From: Hydrogenimonas sp.
Lineage (GTDB): Bacteria; Campylobacterota; Campylobacteria; Campylobacterales; Hydrogenimonadaceae
Length of the DNA: 21,100 nt
Direction of reading: 5' to 3'
NCBI RefSeq assembly: GCF_029933015.1
Contig: NZ_JAOZOZ010000017.1
Coordinates: 1 to 21,100, forward strand
Notes under the pieces: model-generated
Told to the model about the DNA's origin: nothing
What the model saw: the letters and a program-made list of their open reading frames with translations, nothing else
Databases searched by the model: none
Shown here: in pieces, positions 20,364 through 21,100 of the stretch
Numbering within the stretch: position 1 is the first letter of the stretch
Layout of the letters: every line of letters starts with the position of its first letter
Program-made: the position numbers and the translations under genes

Positions 20364-21100
20364 TTATGGTTGCGAGAGTATTACCGCTTTGTTTCCTACG
20401 ACTGCGACCGTGTGTTCGTAATGGCTGGTACGCATACCGTCACGGCTTACGACCGACCATTTGTCCTCAAGTATCTTCGGCGTCCCGTCTTTCTGGCAGA
20501 TCATCGGTTCGAGACAGAAGACCATGCCGTTTTTGATCTTCGGTCCGCTTTTGGGAGATCCGTGTTCCAGATAGTTGGGGATTTCGGGTTCTTCGTGCGG
20601 CTTTCTGCCGATTCCGTGACCGCAGAAGTTCAGCAGCGGCGTATATCCGCGGGATTTGATGAAGGTTTCGAGCTCGAGACTGAGCTCTTTGAAACGCATC
20701 CCCGGCCGGATGATTTCGATCGCATGATAGAGCGCGTCTTTTGCGCAGGCGATCAGTCTTTCATCCGATTCGGATATGGTCCCCACCGGCATCGTAATCG
20801 CCGCGTCGCCGTACCAACCTTCCACTTCCGTACCGATATCCAGACCCAGAATGTCACCCTCTTTGATTTTCGTATCGTCGGGAATGCCGTGGATGATCAC
20901 TTCGTTGAGAGAGGTACAGACAGCGGCCGGAAAACCGTAGAGACCTTTGAATGAAGGCCGCGCTCCTTTGGAGCGCAGGAACTCTTCACCCATCCGGTCG
21001 ATCTCTTTGAGGGTCATGCCGGGTTTGACACTCTCCTGCAGATACTGGAGCGTCTCCCCGACAATCTTGTTCGCTTTGCGTAGTTTCTCGATCTCGGCAG
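20364..21100 (-). CDS. map: Methionine aminopeptidase type I, partial at the window end
   Basis: Removes the initiator methionine from new proteins. The frame is open to the window edge (first complete codon at 21098), and the start lies outside. About 245 residues are seen, close to the full 250-260, so only some ten residues are missing. All five metal ligands of the family can be placed: two Asp in LDIGTEVEGWYGDAAI, His in FCGHGIGRKPHEEP, Glu in FCLEPM, Glu in HYEHTVAV. An internal ATG at 21017 (MTLKEIDRMGEEF) is not the start, because the family sequence continues before it (AEIEKLRKANKIVGETLQYL). It lies 10 nt before infA; map-infA is the usual order in this phylum. Confidence 0.95.
   Translation of the reverse strand, partial: AEIEKLRKANKIVGETLQYLQESVKPGMTLKEIDRMGEEFLRSKGARPSFKGLYGFPAAVCTSLNEVIIHGIPDDTKIKEGDILGLDIGTEVEGWYGDAAITMPVGTISESDERLIACAKDALYHAIEIIRPGMRFKELSLELETFIKSRGYTPLLNFCGHGIGRKPHEEPEIPNYLEHGSPKSGPKIKNGMVFCLEPMICQKDGTPKILEDKWSVVSRDGMRTSHYEHTVAVVGNKAVILSQP

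Overview
The window is a bacterial chromosome segment, most probably from the Campylobacterota (the former Epsilonproteobacteria) and from one of their GC-richer, environmental members. On the minus strand the run nifU-like, TPR protein, murE, YbaB, PDZ protein, ispA-type prenyltransferase, tkt follows the order I remember from Campylobacter jejuni (around Cj1639 to Cj1645). The lone RpoA, the meso-DAP type MurE and the small TPR and PDZ genes fit this. I cannot name the genus. No phage, insertion sequence, CRISPR, tRNA or rRNA was seen.

Layout. (1) 1-2204: a cell-wall M23 peptidase (minus, cut off by the window start) diverges from an unrecognised secreted 441-residue protein. (2) 2187-3695: a RhlE-like DEAD-box helicase with a leader of about 165 nt, divergent from the next operon. 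(3) 3702-6203: a four-gene plus-strand operon (FAH-family hydrolase, hemerythrin, YaaA, Bpt) whose three junctions are all 4-bp ATGA overlaps. (4) 6192-12317: a long minus-strand run read from right to left: thioredoxin-like [2Fe-2S] ferredoxin, panD, YbaB/EbfC, tandem-PDZ secreted protein, prenyl diphosphate synthase, transketolase, six-helix membrane protein, YtfJ-like protein. (5) 12345-14511: a promoter region built on an inverted repeat, then a plus-strand pair of cardiolipin synthase and an EEP-fold hydrolase. (6) 14486-16707: nifU-like, TPR protein, murE on minus. (7) 16750-21100: the end of the ribosomal protein cluster on minus: map (cut by the window end), infA, a 445-bp non-coding spacer, rpmJ, rpsM, rpsK, rpsD, rpoA, rplQ, terminator.

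How the genes work together. Most of the window is housekeeping: translation and transcription (regions 2 and 7), envelope building (M23, murE, cls, prenyl diphosphates), central carbon (tkt) and coenzyme A precursor supply (panD). The less ordinary parts are the hemerythrin-YaaA-Bpt operon, which joins oxygen binding, peroxide and iron stress and N-degron tagging in one tightly coupled transcript; the 445-bp spacer rich in stem-loops inside the ribosomal cluster; and two palindromic promoter regions (cls/ferredoxin and nifU). I saw no clear new defence or mobile system. The candidates for novelty are that operon and the structured spacer, and both are inferences from sequence alone.
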